The notes below the pieces were generated by a model. That model made no database searches. It was given only the letters and a program-made list of their open reading frames with translations, and had not been told where the DNA came from. From assembly GCF_017654505.1 (NCBI RefSeq), contig NC_054543.1:23598339-23662338 (forward strand): a stretch of 64,000 nt of DNA, written 5' to 3'. The first letter of the stretch is position 1, and the number at the start of each line of letters is the position of its first letter. Source of the DNA: Polyodon spathula (Eukaryota; Chordata; Actinopteri; Acipenseriformes; Polyodontidae). Positions 50,067 to 63,172 of this stretch are shown here, one piece after another. The translations under genes and the position numbers were made by a program.

Positions 50067-50800
50067 ATTCGCAGGCTGCTAAATTAACATGTAATGTCAC
50101 AGCAATACACACAATTTTGTACAAATCAATAAATGCATCTTGATATGGTCGGAGCATGGTCAAAAATTCAAGTGTGGAGTTAACATCATGTCCCTGTTGC
50201 ATTTTTTTTTTTTTTTTTTTTTTGTCAAGAAGTCGTCGCACTTGAAGTTCGGCGGCCAGATTCAGAATCCCATAGTGGAGGGCCATCGGCAGAATGCACT
50301 GTTTGTCCAGGAATGATTCATGTTTTAGATTAAGTGCAGATACACCTTTCAGAATGTTACAAGAGTTGTGTGAAAAGCACCGATTCAGTTCATTAACCAA
50401 GTTGTCTATGACTTGGTAAAAGCAGTGGTTTCTATAATCAGCTGGCGTTGTCAAGGGCAGTCGTTCCCCTATTTTAGAATCCACAATGAAATCATGTAGA
50501 TGGCGTGGTTGTGCTTGTTTCCTCTCCTGTTTCTGCACAATATCGATCCCAGCTAGTCCACATAGATCATTTGCGCTGCTCCATATGTCTTTCCATGTTT
50601 CCTTGTTGCGCTTGTCCTTAAGGGGAGATATGACCGAGTGAACAAGATCAATCGCAGAGGCCAATTGCATGCTAGTCTCAAGTGTGTAATTTCCGTTTCG
50701 CAGTTTGCTTGTGTTTTCATCTTTGTGTGCATCGGGTTATTTTTAGTTTGCAAGTCGGTAACTGTGTTTTGCAATTCTGGGCCACTGTACAAAGGAATTT
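50067..50800 (-). pseudogene. hAT-superfamily transposase relic (ZMYM/DUF4371-like)
   Basis: Minus-strand frame: SMQLASAIDLVHSVISPLKD, KETWKDIWSSANDLCGLAGI, QPRHLHDFIVDSK, CFYQVIDNLVNELNRCFS and finally VTLHVNLAACECSF. That last motif is the start of the hAT C-terminal dimerisation domain; the frame then runs straight into DIRS terminal sequence at about 50066, so the domain is cut off. A T-run at 50203-50223 adds a poly-lysine stretch. The N-terminal half, including the zinc finger and first catalytic Asp, is not visible. In intact elements this protein binds the element ends and excises the element. Confidence 0.8.
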
Positions 50801-52104
<1,304 letters not shown>

Positions 52105-52424
52105 CTGATAAGTTTAGACCACCAGCAAAGGTGTCTTTAGGGTCCTCATTCTAAAAACTAGGACCCTTATGCGTCGATCGTGTCTTTCACACTTTAAATG
52201 GTGAAGGTGACAGCTGCCTTGATCTGTCACCAAACCTTTATCATACACTAGCCTCCTGTAGACAGCTGGGATTGCATTTGGCTAATATTGAATGAACTCC
52301 TTTTTTACAGGCATTTGTAACCTGTGTGTGCCCTGGTTTGGGGGCAATGCATTCTTTCTTAAGTGAGTAATTCCACTCAGTCGTACAATTGTTATTGTTG
52401 TTCTTCCCTGTGCAAAAGGTCGAG

Positions 52425-53577
52425 ATGCCCCTAAAAGAGCGGTACGTGGCTGCTATGGTGTTGAGTGGAGTTGAGGATGCCCTGGGGTACAAGAACGGAA
52501 ACTGGGAGTTCTGTCTTAGCGGAGAAACAATTCACAAGGAGCTCTCCGGGCGATATGCATGGGCCTGAGGCTCCCAGAGCCCTCCCAGCTGGAGCAGCTG
52601 ATAGTGGTGAGTATCGTAGCGGCCGCATTACCCGTCACCACCACACAGGCTACCTGGGCTTGCTGGCAGCGGCACTGTTCCTATGCTGTCAATCTGAAGC
52701 CTCCTGAGGAATGGGGCCAGGGGCTCCTCCACACTTTGAGTGCAGCGAAACGACACATTGAGGAGTCAGGGCACTGCATCGAGGAGAACCTGCAGGCATG
52801 GTGAGTGTGTGGTTACTGATTTTCAATTGCAGTTGCAGAATTAGAAACAAATGGTATATACCCGCTTTTCTTTATATTCAGTATGGTACTAAGGAATGTC
52901 CTTTTCAACTATTTCTATAAAATGTCTGACATAGACGCACCATACATTTCCAGATATGATACTCAGTAACTCGTGCTAAATAAAATCTTTCGTAATTTTA
53001 ATCACAATTGGACAAGCGGTTCCCTAGATGCAAATGCCAAACAGAAAAGACAGTTGGACGGACAGCTTGCAAATACCCCAATAATCAGTTAATTTGGTTC
53101 TTTCAGAATACAGTATTCAGAGCTGATCGGAGAATGCAGGGATGATTTGAATGGATTTTGTATATCTCTGTTCCAGGGACTACTTTGAAAACAAGTGGAT
53201 AAACTACCTCAACGAGAGAGAAATTCTGGATGGCAAGTCGCAGGCCAAGTTTCCTCCCAAAGAATGGAGTGAGAGAGAGGGATGCCTTCTATTGCACTTT
53301 GAACTACTCTGGCTGGGAAGGCAGCAGCAGGCACGATGCACCCATGATCGCTTACAACGCTATCCTGAGAGCTGGCAGCTCCTGGGTGTCTCTGGCCCAT
53401 CATGCTTTCTTTCATGGAGGTGACAGAGATTCCACTGCAGTCATCGCTGCATGCTGCTGGGGTGTAATGTATGGCTTTGAGGGGGTGCCCTGGCGCAATC
53501 ACCTGACACTGGAGTACCGGGACAGGCTGGCTAAGCTTGGGGAGAGTCTGTATGAGCTCAGTCAGGAAACCAAATAA
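52425..53577 (+). pseudogene. adprh: ADP-ribosylarginine hydrolase (ARH1) gene, internally deleted and frameshifted
   Basis: The N-terminus [20 protein letters not shown] (ATG 52425) and C-terminus [40 protein letters not shown] are clear ADPRH. ADPRH removes ADP-ribose from arginine in the cytosol using two magnesium ions. Here residues about 33-135 of the usual 350-odd are missing: IHKELS is followed directly by [10 protein letters not shown] with no intron, and TGA at 52566 stops the first frame. The lost part includes the SDDT metal-binding motif; the C-terminal GGDRDST metal site remains. Further frame changes occur at about 52612 (before SGRITRHHHTGYLG), about 52680 (before YAVNLKPPEEWGQG) and about 53268 (before [10 protein letters not shown]). 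A normal intron (52801-53176) joins QAW to DYFENKW in phase. The kept intron shows this is a decayed gene, not a retrocopy. Confidence 0.92.
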
Positions 53578-54866
53578 ATATTATAAACCGTTCAAAAGGG
53601 TTAGGAGTAAGCAAAAGTTTACTTGATTGCACTTTTATTAAAGTGATTGCACCTGCCAAAGAAATCCATAAATCTTACCTGTTTTGCACTTAATAAGTGT
53701 CAAATGCGCAGAAAAACATTACAGGAAACATTTATTTCAGACTAGGCTAAAAGCATGGCTTGTAAACAGATTTCTTTAGAGAACTTTGCAATGATCCATT
53801 ATGTATAAACTGGTCTGTACCTTTTTAAGGTTTGGGCTTTTTGGAGGATCTGCAATGAGGGGATGTCATTTCGGGAGATGCAGCTGGACGCTCAGTAAGT
53901 GAAGTGCATGGCAGTTAACAGGTGTGCAGTGACATCAGTAGTAATGTAAATGTAATCTGAATGTATTCTGGCATTGGTACTAAATACTGGGTGGTGAACT
54001 CTTCCTGTACTGTGCTTATATCTGACTGTCTGTGGCTTGTATAACAGATTGTGAGAACAGGGTAACCACATGTCTGGAGTCCTTATTCAGTGAAATATTA
54101 TTCTCCAAAATTACTCCGTCAGAAATATTACAACTTCCTGGGTCATTTAACCTGGAGGGTGAAATTGTCTCCACCTATTCAATGGCTTGTAGTGCTGTGA
54201 CAAATATTACAATATTCGAATGAATATTTTTTGACATGTATTTGGATATAAAAAATCTGATGATCATGTCTGCTAGAAATGACAAAAACACCTTGTACAT
54301 ATTTACCGTCTCATTCGAGGTTGCACGACAGTTTTTAAAATGGCAAACAAAAAAGAGCTCTGTGTGATGGGAGGTATAATGTTTAAAAAAATAACACAGG
54401 ATCAATGCAGAAGCTCGAGCCTCTATTTAAGTTTGACAGCAAAAAGTAAACAGACCAGATTATGCGCATGCATAATGATCTCTGGAAAGCCATCTGACCC
54501 AAAAGAGTTGTGCTGCTTTAGAGCGAGTCAGAATCTCATGGGACAGAAAGGCAAGCATGTCAAGAAGCCATTTTGCATTGCGATAGATTTTAATGATGCA
54601 GAGTGCTTGAATATACTTATTTCAATCAGAAAAACAGTTATCAATCTTTAGGGAATTGATTTTAATGTTTACAATTTACGAATATAAGCACAATTTTAAA
54701 ACATTTTAATTTAGTATTGAACTTTTCATTTTCAACGTGAACATTTAATTTACTAAACTTGAAAAAAATCTTCTGAAATGATTTATATTGATATTTTTGA
54801 TATGCGCCATTTTAAACTGATTTGAAGCTTATTGTGTACTTTAATCATTAAAAAAATCATCAATTT
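53578..54866. other. Intergenic interval downstream of adprh
   Basis: No supported gene. The open frame at 54340-54651 has no splice context or recognisable motif. The sequence is AT-rich and probably includes old repeats I cannot name. Confidence 0.35.
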
Positions 54867-55320
54867 TTAAAACATTTGCAGTGTAAGAGTGTGATCAAAA
54901 TCTGATGTTTTAACATTCAATTTCATTTTTTCTGATCTGAAAACCTCGGCAAACTGGAATGCCAGAGTCTGGATTTCTGACTTCATCGAGAATCCTCTCT
55001 TGGAGAGCCTTTTGATCAGGTCAGCCAACACGGACTCATCTGCTTGTGAAATTAGTGGATGCCTGTCTGTGGAATGCTGATGCCCCTTAATAATGCCCTT
55101 GATGATGCGACGCTGTAGGGTGGATTTTTGGTACATTCCAGGCCCAGGCTAAATACCTCAACTGGGGAATCTGCCCTGCCTCTATTTGCTCATTATATTC
55201 TGCAAAGGCTCCCTTCATCCTGTCCTGACTCAATTGATTAAGTTTTCTCCCTGAGCCTTTCTTCCCTGACTGCATCTCCCTAACCTTCCTTCTCTCACTA
55301 CCTTTCCTTTTGGTGCCATT
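54867..55320 (-). pseudogene. Pogo/CENP-B-type DNA-binding domain relic
   Basis: Minus strand: a basic leader (KGSGRKLNQLSQDRMKGAFA), then AEYNEQIEAGQIPQLRYLAW and AWNVPKSTLQRR, a pipsqueak-type helix-turn-helix, then after a small frame change HPLISQADESVLADLIKRLS and KRGFSMKSEIQTLAFQFAE, resembling the CENP-B-type helix-turn-helix. This tandem arrangement is typical of the N-terminus of pogo/Tigger transposases and host genes derived from them. No DDE catalytic domain follows. A one- or two-base change near 55125-55140 breaks the frame. Confidence 0.7.
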
Positions 55321-55329
55321 GAAATCTGG

Positions 55330-56385
55330 AATTCATTTTTACAAGTTAATTATAACATTAATCGAATCAGAATGTTATGACATTGACCTTACTGTATCCT
55401 TTCAAGGACTGGCATTCCATATAAGGCTTGCCATGCCCCATATAGTGATGTCACACCAATGAAATTCTTTTATATTAAGTAGATACCCTGCAAGAACTTA
55501 GTAACAACTGTGCTGTTTGGCTCTTATCACAGCAGTAAATAAACACAAGAAAAGTGCTTATGCAATTAATGCCACCATAGCCTGAACAGGAATGAACCAC
55601 ATTTATAAATCGTTGAGTAGTGAAGTGTTCTTGCTTCATAGGCTTGGAACAAACTTCAGCAAGAACTGAAACTCAGTGCTTCAATATCTCTAAAGGAGTT
55701 TAAACAAAAAATGTGACGTCTATGAAGCAGAGACATGCTTTGGCCGATGCTCTACACTGGATTTTTTTGTATGAAACACCACCTCCTTGACCAGGTCTCC
55801 CTTGAACAGAATATGAATCTCAATGGGACTTCCTGGTTAAATAAAAACAATAATAATGAAGTCACTGTCATGATTACCAACCAATGCAGCTAGCAGGATT
55901 TATTAACACTGCAAATAGGAAGTCATCGCACCAAATGGTTTCTGAGATATGAGGCTTAGGCAGTGTGGTGGCAGCAGCTTTGTAGAATTACTGCCACACA
56001 ATAGTTATTTTTCTTTTATACCACAGTGTGGGTCTATCTAGCATGGGATACACTTACCAGGACTAGTTTCAAATGTGTCCTTGCTTACACTCCAATCCAG
56101 TGGTGTGCTGCTGAAATTCAAGACAGAGCTGCGCTTCTGCAGTTCAAACAATACTGCCACCGATATGTGTTTTATAAGAACTTTAACAGATTTCTGTTGC
56201 TGTTTTGATTTGGACTCTGATTACCTTGAGAATGAGTTTAGTCAAGAAATGTCAGTTACCGATCGGCCAGTGTCTGACTTATCTTAAAAGACAGTAGCAA
56301 AGAGCCCATAAACAAACAGGGTTAAGAATGAATCCACATCATTGAAAATTAAAGTAAAGATCCGCTAGGTAAAATAACTTATTGC
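55330..56385. other. Intergenic interval
   Basis: I see no supported gene or clear repeat. Confidence 0.4.

Positions 56386-56388
<3 letters not shown>

Positions 56389-56463
<75 letters not shown>
56389..56463. repeat. (TA)n microsatellite
   Basis: About 37 TA units, roughly 110 bp before the DIRS left end. Confidence 0.95.
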
Positions 56464-56465
<2 letters not shown>

Positions 56466-57017
56466 CAGAATATTGAATGAATGAATAAAAGCAATATACC
56501 ACTAACGACCATTCATTATCCTCTGTATAACTGGAGCAAGAGAATCACACAAACACCTCATTATAGGTACCAGGGAGAATTCAGTTCCCTTTCAATTCGA
56601 AGATGGCCACTAAACATCGTTATGGGATACACTCCTGCCTATTGGTAGGTGTCACTAAGCTCCTATATCAAAGCTGCCCCTAGGCCACCTTCTGCCAGTA
56701 ACCTCCTCGGTCCCCCCTCCCGAGGGTACTTAACCATCACACGGGAAAGAACACCCTCTTTCGCTTCTCACATTGGTAAGGTAAGACCTCTGTATTGCAT
56801 TGAGCCTTGTTTTCTTACAAAAAGTGCTGCGTAAGCTATTGCTAGTTCCCCTGCACTTTATGCTGAAAGCTGGCATCGCTGCTTTCCCGGAATCAGTAGT
56901 TTAAAAATTTGTAGCCTTTTTACTTGGTTTCTGACTTATCAGCACCTGCGTGCTCTGCATGTCAGGGTGTTTCTTTCTGTCTGTAAGTCTTAGCACGGTA
57001 AGTATTATTGTTAAGAA

Positions 57018-58090
57018 TTGTATGTGTTTTTCACCCTTTCTTACTTCAGAGAGCATTATTACTCCATGGGACTGGGCTTGCCTTGTTCCCATTGTCAAGT
57101 TCGCACACGGGCCGCAAATGGGCCTTGTTTTGATTGTAGCTACGGACAGCACAAATGTTGCCACGCCGTTCTGTCTTTCGACCAGAAGATGTGGCTTCCT
57201 GAGCTCAACCCTTCCCAGCGTTCCCCGATTTTACGGAGGAGGTGCGTTCCTCTTGGAACCACCCTGCTACAGCGCCGGGACAGTTGAGACATAGTTCTCC
57301 TCTGGCCTCACTGGAAGGGGCGGAGTAGCTGGGCCTGATCGGGTTTCCCCCTGTGGACTCCACCATTGCAGTCTTGGTTAAGGCTCTGCCAGTGGGAGGT
57401 ATGCCCAAGGACCCCGTGTGCCCGAACCTGCAGTGCAGGATAACGGAGACACACGTCTGTAGAGCCTACGTGGCAGGAGCCCAGAGTACCTGCCTAGCGA
57501 ATACATCCAGCATGCTCACTGCATACCTGGATGGAGTTTTGCGTGATGCCCCGCTACCAGAGCTGGTGGCCACAGAACTGTGTCTTCTGTCGCACATGTT
57601 GCTCCAGATCTCTGGCCTGCAGGGTCAGACCCTGGGCCGGAGCCTGGCAGGCCTAGTGGTCGTGTGCAGACAGTTGTGGCTGTCGCAGGCATGGGTGGCT
57701 GATGCTGATAAGGCCGCGCTTTTGGACATGCCCATATCTCCAGGCCACACCTTCGGCCCAGCAGTGGAGGAGATTCTCCAACAGAGCCTTCGGGAATGCA
57801 AGGCGTTGAGGGAGGTAGCCGCGTTGCTCCCTCCCCCTGCTCCGGTGCGGGTCAGTTTGAGCCGCTGGCACTCGGCACAGCCGCATATGGTCACCTGGAC
57901 GGTGCCGGTTCCCACAGCCCTGCCAGGTGACCTTAGGCACCACCTACAGGCCTCATCTCAGGCGAGATGCAGGACCCTCCCTCAGCGTGGTGGACGTGAC
58001 CGTAGCCAGCCCACGCAGCAACAACCGCGACGGTGGTTCCAGGGTTTCCACCCTAGACACCCACCTACGCTAGCCCCGCTCCAGCCTTAG
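57018..58090 (+). pseudogene. DIRS gag-like ORF1
   Basis: The upstream frame has a cysteine-rich segment (CSHCQVRTRAANGPCFDC, then CC) at about 57078-57160, a likely zinc-binding region. After a stop and frame change, the frame at 57353-58090 gives a gag-like helical core (LPELVATELCLLSHMLLQIS; QAWVADADKAALLDMPISPG) and a proline/arginine/glutamine-rich tail (QPTQQQPRRWFQGFHPRHPP) suited to RNA binding. I recognise the type, not a specific family. Confidence 0.7.
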
Positions 58091-58289
58091 CTGCCTCAAC
58101 ATGGCCCCTGAAGACTGGCGGCCTCAGACCTGATTCACAGCACAACAGCTGCAGTATTGGCGCGCTTACCCCAGTACCGCCGACGTGTGGGTGCTCGCAA
58201 CCATACAATACGGTTACGTGCTTCAGTTTAGTTTGGGACCCCCTCCTTTTCACGGCGTCATGATTACGTTCATGACGGACCTGCTTCAG

Positions 58290-59290
58290 GACTCGGTGCT
58301 CCAGACCGAAGGGCAGCCTTGCTGGTCAAGCGCACCATTCGTCTCGTAGATCCCAACTCTCTCGGAGAGGGTTTCTACTCTGATTTCTAAAACAGAAGGG
58401 GTTCCACATGCTGACTCATCGTCACATACTCCAGTCTGTCCGGCCGGGTGACTGGTTCACCGCGATGGACTTACAGGATGTGTATTTGCACATTCCCATT
58501 CATCCACAGCACAGGAAATGCATCCGCTTTGCCTTTCAGGGCAACACGTACGAGTTTTCCATGCTGCCGTTCAGCCTCTCCCTAGCTCCCCGAGTGATGA
58601 ATTCTCTCGACGACTGGTTGATCTGTTCCCAGTTGCAGGAGGGAGTGGTGGCCCACACGACATTAGTCATGGAGCATCTAGCGAGGCTGGGCCTCACCAT
58701 CAACGATGCCAAGAGTCGGCTGACGCCAGCGCAGTGCATATTGTATGTGTGGCTTTGGCTGGACTCCACCACGATGTGCACATACCTGTCAGACGACAGG
58801 GTAGCAGTTTTACAACACCACCTCTCCCTGTTTCAGCCATTGAGTTGGGTTTATTACGCATGTGCCTGCTCGATCTCTTCATCTTGGCAGAGATGACACA
58901 CTGCCCCCTATGGTACTCCCTCCACCGCTGTGGTGGTCCACTCGGTGTCAACGCCCTAGCACACATATGGCCCAGAGCGCTCCTTTACATGTTCCCGCCT
59001 CTGCCATTGCTCCCGGCCTTTCTCGAAAAGGTCCAGTCAGAGAAGGCATCAGTTCTCCCAGTGGCCCAGGAGAATCTGGTTTTCATCCCTGTGTCAGCTA
59101 TTGAACGGGTCGTCCTGGGAAATCCCGCTTTGCTGGGATCTTCTCAGTCAGGCGAGAGGCACACTTTGGCACCCGGAGCTGGGCAAGCGCCAGCTAGGGG
59201 TCTGGCCCCTGAATGGAACCACTGGTCAGCCTTAGGGCTGTCAGACGTGGTCGTGGGTATGCTGCAGAATAACGCATTCCACTAGGTCAC
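58290..59290 (+). pseudogene. DIRS reverse transcriptase, RNase H and methylase-like region, fragmented
   Basis: The clearest RT stretch is at 58408-58830: SVRPGDWFTAMDLQDVYLHI, then FAFQGNTYEFSMLPFSLSLA and the catalytic LDDWLICSQLQEG box at about 58606. The residue before LDD is Ser where Tyr is usual. VMEHLARLGLTINDAKSRLT follows. From about 58840 the frame shifts, and the RNase H / methylase-like portion can be read only in pieces up to about 59285. Confidence 0.82.
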
Positions 59291-59458
59291 TGTATGCCTA
59301 TAAGTGCTAACGTTTTCAAGATTGGTGCCGTTCTGATGATTCAATCTCCTGTCCCATGCCCGCCATCTTGCAGATTCTGCTCAATCTGCTTGAGACTTGT
59401 AGATCGCCTTCCACTCTGAAGGTTTACCTAGTGGCTGTTTCTGCTTGCCATACCCCCG

Positions 59459-60124
59459 TTGACTCAGGGTCCCCGGGCGCGCATTTTTTGGCTACACGAT
59501 TTCTCCGATTGGGCCACTCTCCCTGAATGGAGCCTTGAGATTGTACTGGAGGCTCTCACGCAGGCCCCGTTTGAGCCCATACACTCCATAGAGTTGAAGC
59601 ACCTGTCCATGAAGACAGCCTTACTCTTGGCTATCACCTCCGCAAAGTGGGTTAGTGAGCTGCAGCCGCTATCTGTGCATAGCTCCTGTATGTGTATTTG
59701 GGATGATGCTAGCAGTGTGTCACTGCTTACAAACCCTGCTTTTCTCCCCAAGGTGGTTACAGCCTTCCACATGAATCAGTCCATGGAACTGGAGTCCTTC
59801 CATCCTCCTCCGTTTGTGACAGAAGAGGATAGAAAGTTGAACCTTCTATGCCCAGTTCGGGCATTGAGATGTTATGTGGATAGGACAAGAGCGCTGTGTC
59901 AGTCTGACCGGCTCTTCATCTGCCATGGAACATGGACCCTGGGACAGCCCCTCTCCAAGCAGCGGCTGTCGCATTGGATTGCAGACACAGTCTCGACTGC
60001 TTATGATAGTGCTGGCTTAACCCCACCTGGACGGATAGCTGCACATTCCACAAGAGGTGTGGCTATGTCATGGCCACGCCTTTCTTTCTTCCCTCAGGAC
60101 GGCTCTGGTACACTTTTCCTATAA
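59459..60124 (+). pseudogene. DIRS tyrosine recombinase, active site damaged
   Basis: The open frame contains LSMKTALLLAITSAKWVSEL (about 59600), where DIRS recombinases normally carry the first catalytic Arg after AK. Here it is Trp, TGG at 59648-59650, one CpG transition from CGG. The box-II His and Arg are kept in IAAHSTRGVAMSW (about 60040). The region beyond, which would carry the nucleophilic Tyr, is replaced by a frame into the internal terminal repeat. The enzyme would cut and rejoin circular cDNA at the target, but this copy cannot be active. Confidence 0.82.
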
Positions 60125-60988
60125 CAATGTTTGGGGGCCCTCTTCGAATTGAAAGGGAACGTTAGTTTACCTATCGTAAACCTGGTTACCTGAAAGAGAA
60201 GATGACCACCAACCGTGAGGTCACTTCGGTCGACATCACGGTTTCGTCGTGAAAGAGGATGTTCCTCTTTGATATAGGAGCTCAGTGACACCGACCAGTA
60301 GGCAGGAGTGTATCCCATAACAATGTTTGGTGTCCATCATCTCTTTCAGGGAATCAGGTTTACGGTAGGAAAACTAACGTTCCCTTGCTAACGATTTGTG
60401 TAGGAGTAGGAAATGGATCCATGCTTATTCGTACTACTATCCATGGTAGAGTCATGTGCTGAATGACTGCAGTGTCTCTGAGGTTTCTTCCGTTTGGTGG
60501 CTCAGATCATGGCTCAGCTGTCATTATAAAAGTGTAGCACTGGGAAAGCATGGAACTGCAATCTGTAGCAATGCATATTAAAAAAAAAAAACATGGCACA
60601 CCATGGTGAACTATGGTAAATGCATATTATAACACGAGAAGCATGGAAAAACTGCAAAGTTACAGAGCAAATTTACTGTGGTGAACTTTTATAAGTGCTG
60701 ACCTTGTCGTGCTGACCTTTTTCATTTGCAGCCTCGTGTAAAAGGCGCTTCAACTTGACGTCTATACAGAATACATACTGTGCAGTGCTTGTGAAGACCA
60801 GTACAATTCTCTGACATCCCTGGAGACTGGAGGAGTGTCTCAGTATGTCTGGCTTCATACAGCCTCTAAATTATACATGGGAAGATGAAAAACTTTGTTT
60901 CTGATGAAAATCTATAGACAAAAAAGATGTAGACGTCTGCATTAAGTTCTACACTGAAAAAAAATTAAATAAATTGATATATACTGTG

Positions 60989-61012
60989 ACATTATTATTA
61001 TTATTATTATTA

Positions 61013-61055
<43 letters not shown>

Positions 61056-61063
61056 GTAGTAGT
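60989..61063. repeat. (ATT)n microsatellite with AGT end
   Basis: About 22 ATT units with one short break, then five AGT units. Confidence 0.93.
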
Positions 61064-61598
61064 AGTACATGGAATAGTATTGAGAGTTACACAATCTGGT
61101 AAATGAAGGCTCCTTTATGTTTATCCATTTATGTCAGTCATCCTTACATTTTCAAATATCTTGAGAACCATGGTATGGGAGAAATATGGTAAGGATATTC
61201 TTTTGTGCTGAATCGAGACAGCTTGTCTATACGGTGTCCTTTCTTATATACACGTCTCACATGTATTTTAATTTACTGTACATACTGTGGAACAGGGTCA
61301 TTGTGATCTACATGTTCATGACACCAGTAGCAGTATCATTTTGTATTTACAGCATGGTGGGGGGCTGTATGTTGCTGTACTAGTTCCTGTTGCAGCCTGA
61401 ATCATTCACGGTCCACCCAAAGAAGCAGTAAGTAACTGTTTCATTATAGGGCAGTTTCTGGAATTCTTCAACTGCAGATCACAAATTGGACACCAGGTGG
61501 CAGCCTTGTGATAGGTTTGTATTAACTGACCGGGGCACCTACTGTACACACTCCACTCTGGCGCAACTTACAGTGACTTACAATCCCAATATAGTATT

Positions 61599-61643
61599 TT
61601 TTTTTTTTTTGTTTTTTTTTCTTTTTTTTCTTTTTTTTTTTCA

Positions 61644-61701
<58 letters not shown>
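61599..61701. repeat. T-rich tract and (ATT)n microsatellite
   Basis: T runs broken by G or C at about 61599-61640 lead into about nineteen ATT units. Confidence 0.93.
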
Positions 61702-61702
<1 letters not shown>

Positions 61703-63101
61703 TAACATGTTTGCAACTAAAAGAACTGGATAATGAAAGCAAGGGAGTCTTTTGAAGAAAAGTATTTTTGTTGATCACATTTCTGTCTCTGTGTTAAAAG
61801 ACAGCAGCTTTGGGTGTTTGCAAACAGAAGATCTAGCTGCTTGCTGTAGTTCCCTCAGTCAAGGTTACCTTGTGACACACAGTAGTAGCACAAAACATAA
61901 CTGGTTATAAGAGAAATTTTCTAGGCTAGAACTTTTTTCAGATGAAGGAACTTTTTCAAAAGTGACTTCCAGCAGAGAACTGAGTAAGTATGTTATGAAT
62001 TTATGCCTGTGAATGTGTGAGAAATAAGCTTTGCAAATACTAGGCAAATACTGTCTCTTGTTGCAAAATTCTGCATGTTTATAGTTTTTATTAGATTCCA
62101 ATTCCCAAAGGGGGGGGGCTAATCTTTTACATAATTTAGATAATTTAGAAAGGACAGCAGCCTTACTACACTGGTAATGTACTGCTTTGTAAAACTAGCT
62201 CTGGGCTTAAATACTACACCTATAGATTTTTAAAATACATATAACACAGGTAATGCATGCTTTTTAATTGTTTTCTAATACATGCTGAAATGTAATTATG
62301 ACATTTATATCAGTAAGTACCAGCGCCGTCTAGTGGAGAGCAATGTATTGCCAGCACAGCAAAAGGAAACCAGCTCCAAAGGTCAGAAGCTGGCACTGTT
62401 AATCACTTTTTTAAAACCAGGCAGATCTAGTACATGTTACATGTAAGAACTGAAGAGCAACTCCTAAACTCATAGTCAAAGTACCTTAACACAATATTCA
62501 GAACAAATGGTAAGGGGCCAGTTTAATGCTACATATTGTATGGTTTTCTATTTTGGTTTTAACCTTTGTACATCTAAGTTAGGTATACAAGTCTGACAAA
62601 GATCTGCAGGCAGTGCGAGCTCTGTCTGCAGCAGTGTGGACTGACTGATCCAGCCTTTTCTGCTCTTCTCCCTGGAAGCTTGTAAATAAGCCTGAGGTCC
62701 TCTTCTAAAGCGCGCCTTTCTGGGAAGGATACCAGTAAAGTGGCATGTCTGAACTCTGCTGGTGCATGCGCTGGGTCTCAGTGGTTCAGCACCCTGAGAT
62801 AGCTGCAGTGGAGAGGAGAGCCAACTGCAACTGTCGAGAAGCGAGGGGGCCGCAACTGAAAACACACAGAACTGGTTCAGCAATCAAACAACGGAAACCA
62901 GCAGCTCGTCGCACGCTTGAGTTCTGGGCTCTGTCAGTGTATACGTTGCACTCCAGTTAATTGTAACTCACAGTTACAGTTGTTTTTTTTTGTTGTTGCA
63001 AATCTAAGTAGGAGTTGGGTGTCTTGGAGCGAGCACACAGTGAAAATGTTTGTGGGAATTATGAGTGGAAAAGGAAATGGTCATTTGCAGCTCCAGATTT
63101 G

Positions 63102-63103
<2 letters not shown>

Positions 63104-63144
<41 letters not shown>

Positions 63145-63168
63145 AGTAGTAGTAGTAGTAGTAGTATT
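63104..63168. repeat. (ATT)n and (TAG)n compound microsatellite
   Basis: ATT units then TAG units, next to the A/T-rich tail end of the antisense L2-like element. It may have grown from the element's tail. Confidence 0.9.
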
Positions 63169-63172
63169 AGCA

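Larger units (their letters stand above)
56585..60390 (+). mobile_element. DIRS-type tyrosine-recombinase retrotransposon, near full length, decayed
   Basis: The left terminus (56589-56675) and right terminus (60268-60388) are inverted copies: CCTATATCAAAG at about 56662 matches CTTTGATATAGG at about 60268, and GGGATACACTCCTGCCTA matches AGGCAGGAGTGTATCCC. An internal copy of the terminus (60120-60170, CTTCGAATTGAAAGGGAACG) lies just inside the right end, as expected of the DIRS internal complementary region. Between them lie gag, RT and tyrosine-recombinase remnants in the standard order. Known for the group: DIRS elements integrate through a circular intermediate with a tyrosine recombinase rather than a DDE integrase and leave no target duplication. 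Confidence 0.9.
60391..63170. other. Intergenic interval with several ATT microsatellites
   Basis: I see no supported gene. ATT runs at about 60989-61060, 61646-61700 and 63104-63139, followed by a TAG run at 63143-63166, dominate. A pyrimidine-rich T tract precedes the second run. Confidence 0.45.

Noticed and set aside
52425..53577. adprh considered as an intact gene with an unusual exon structure
   Set aside because: The N-terminal frame reaches a stop at 52566 with no splice donor to skip the gap, and three further frame changes lie inside exons.
62548..62960. Frames on both strands of 71-111 codons
   Set aside because: No splice signals, motifs or low-mutation pattern; likely chance in a moderately GC-rich stretch.
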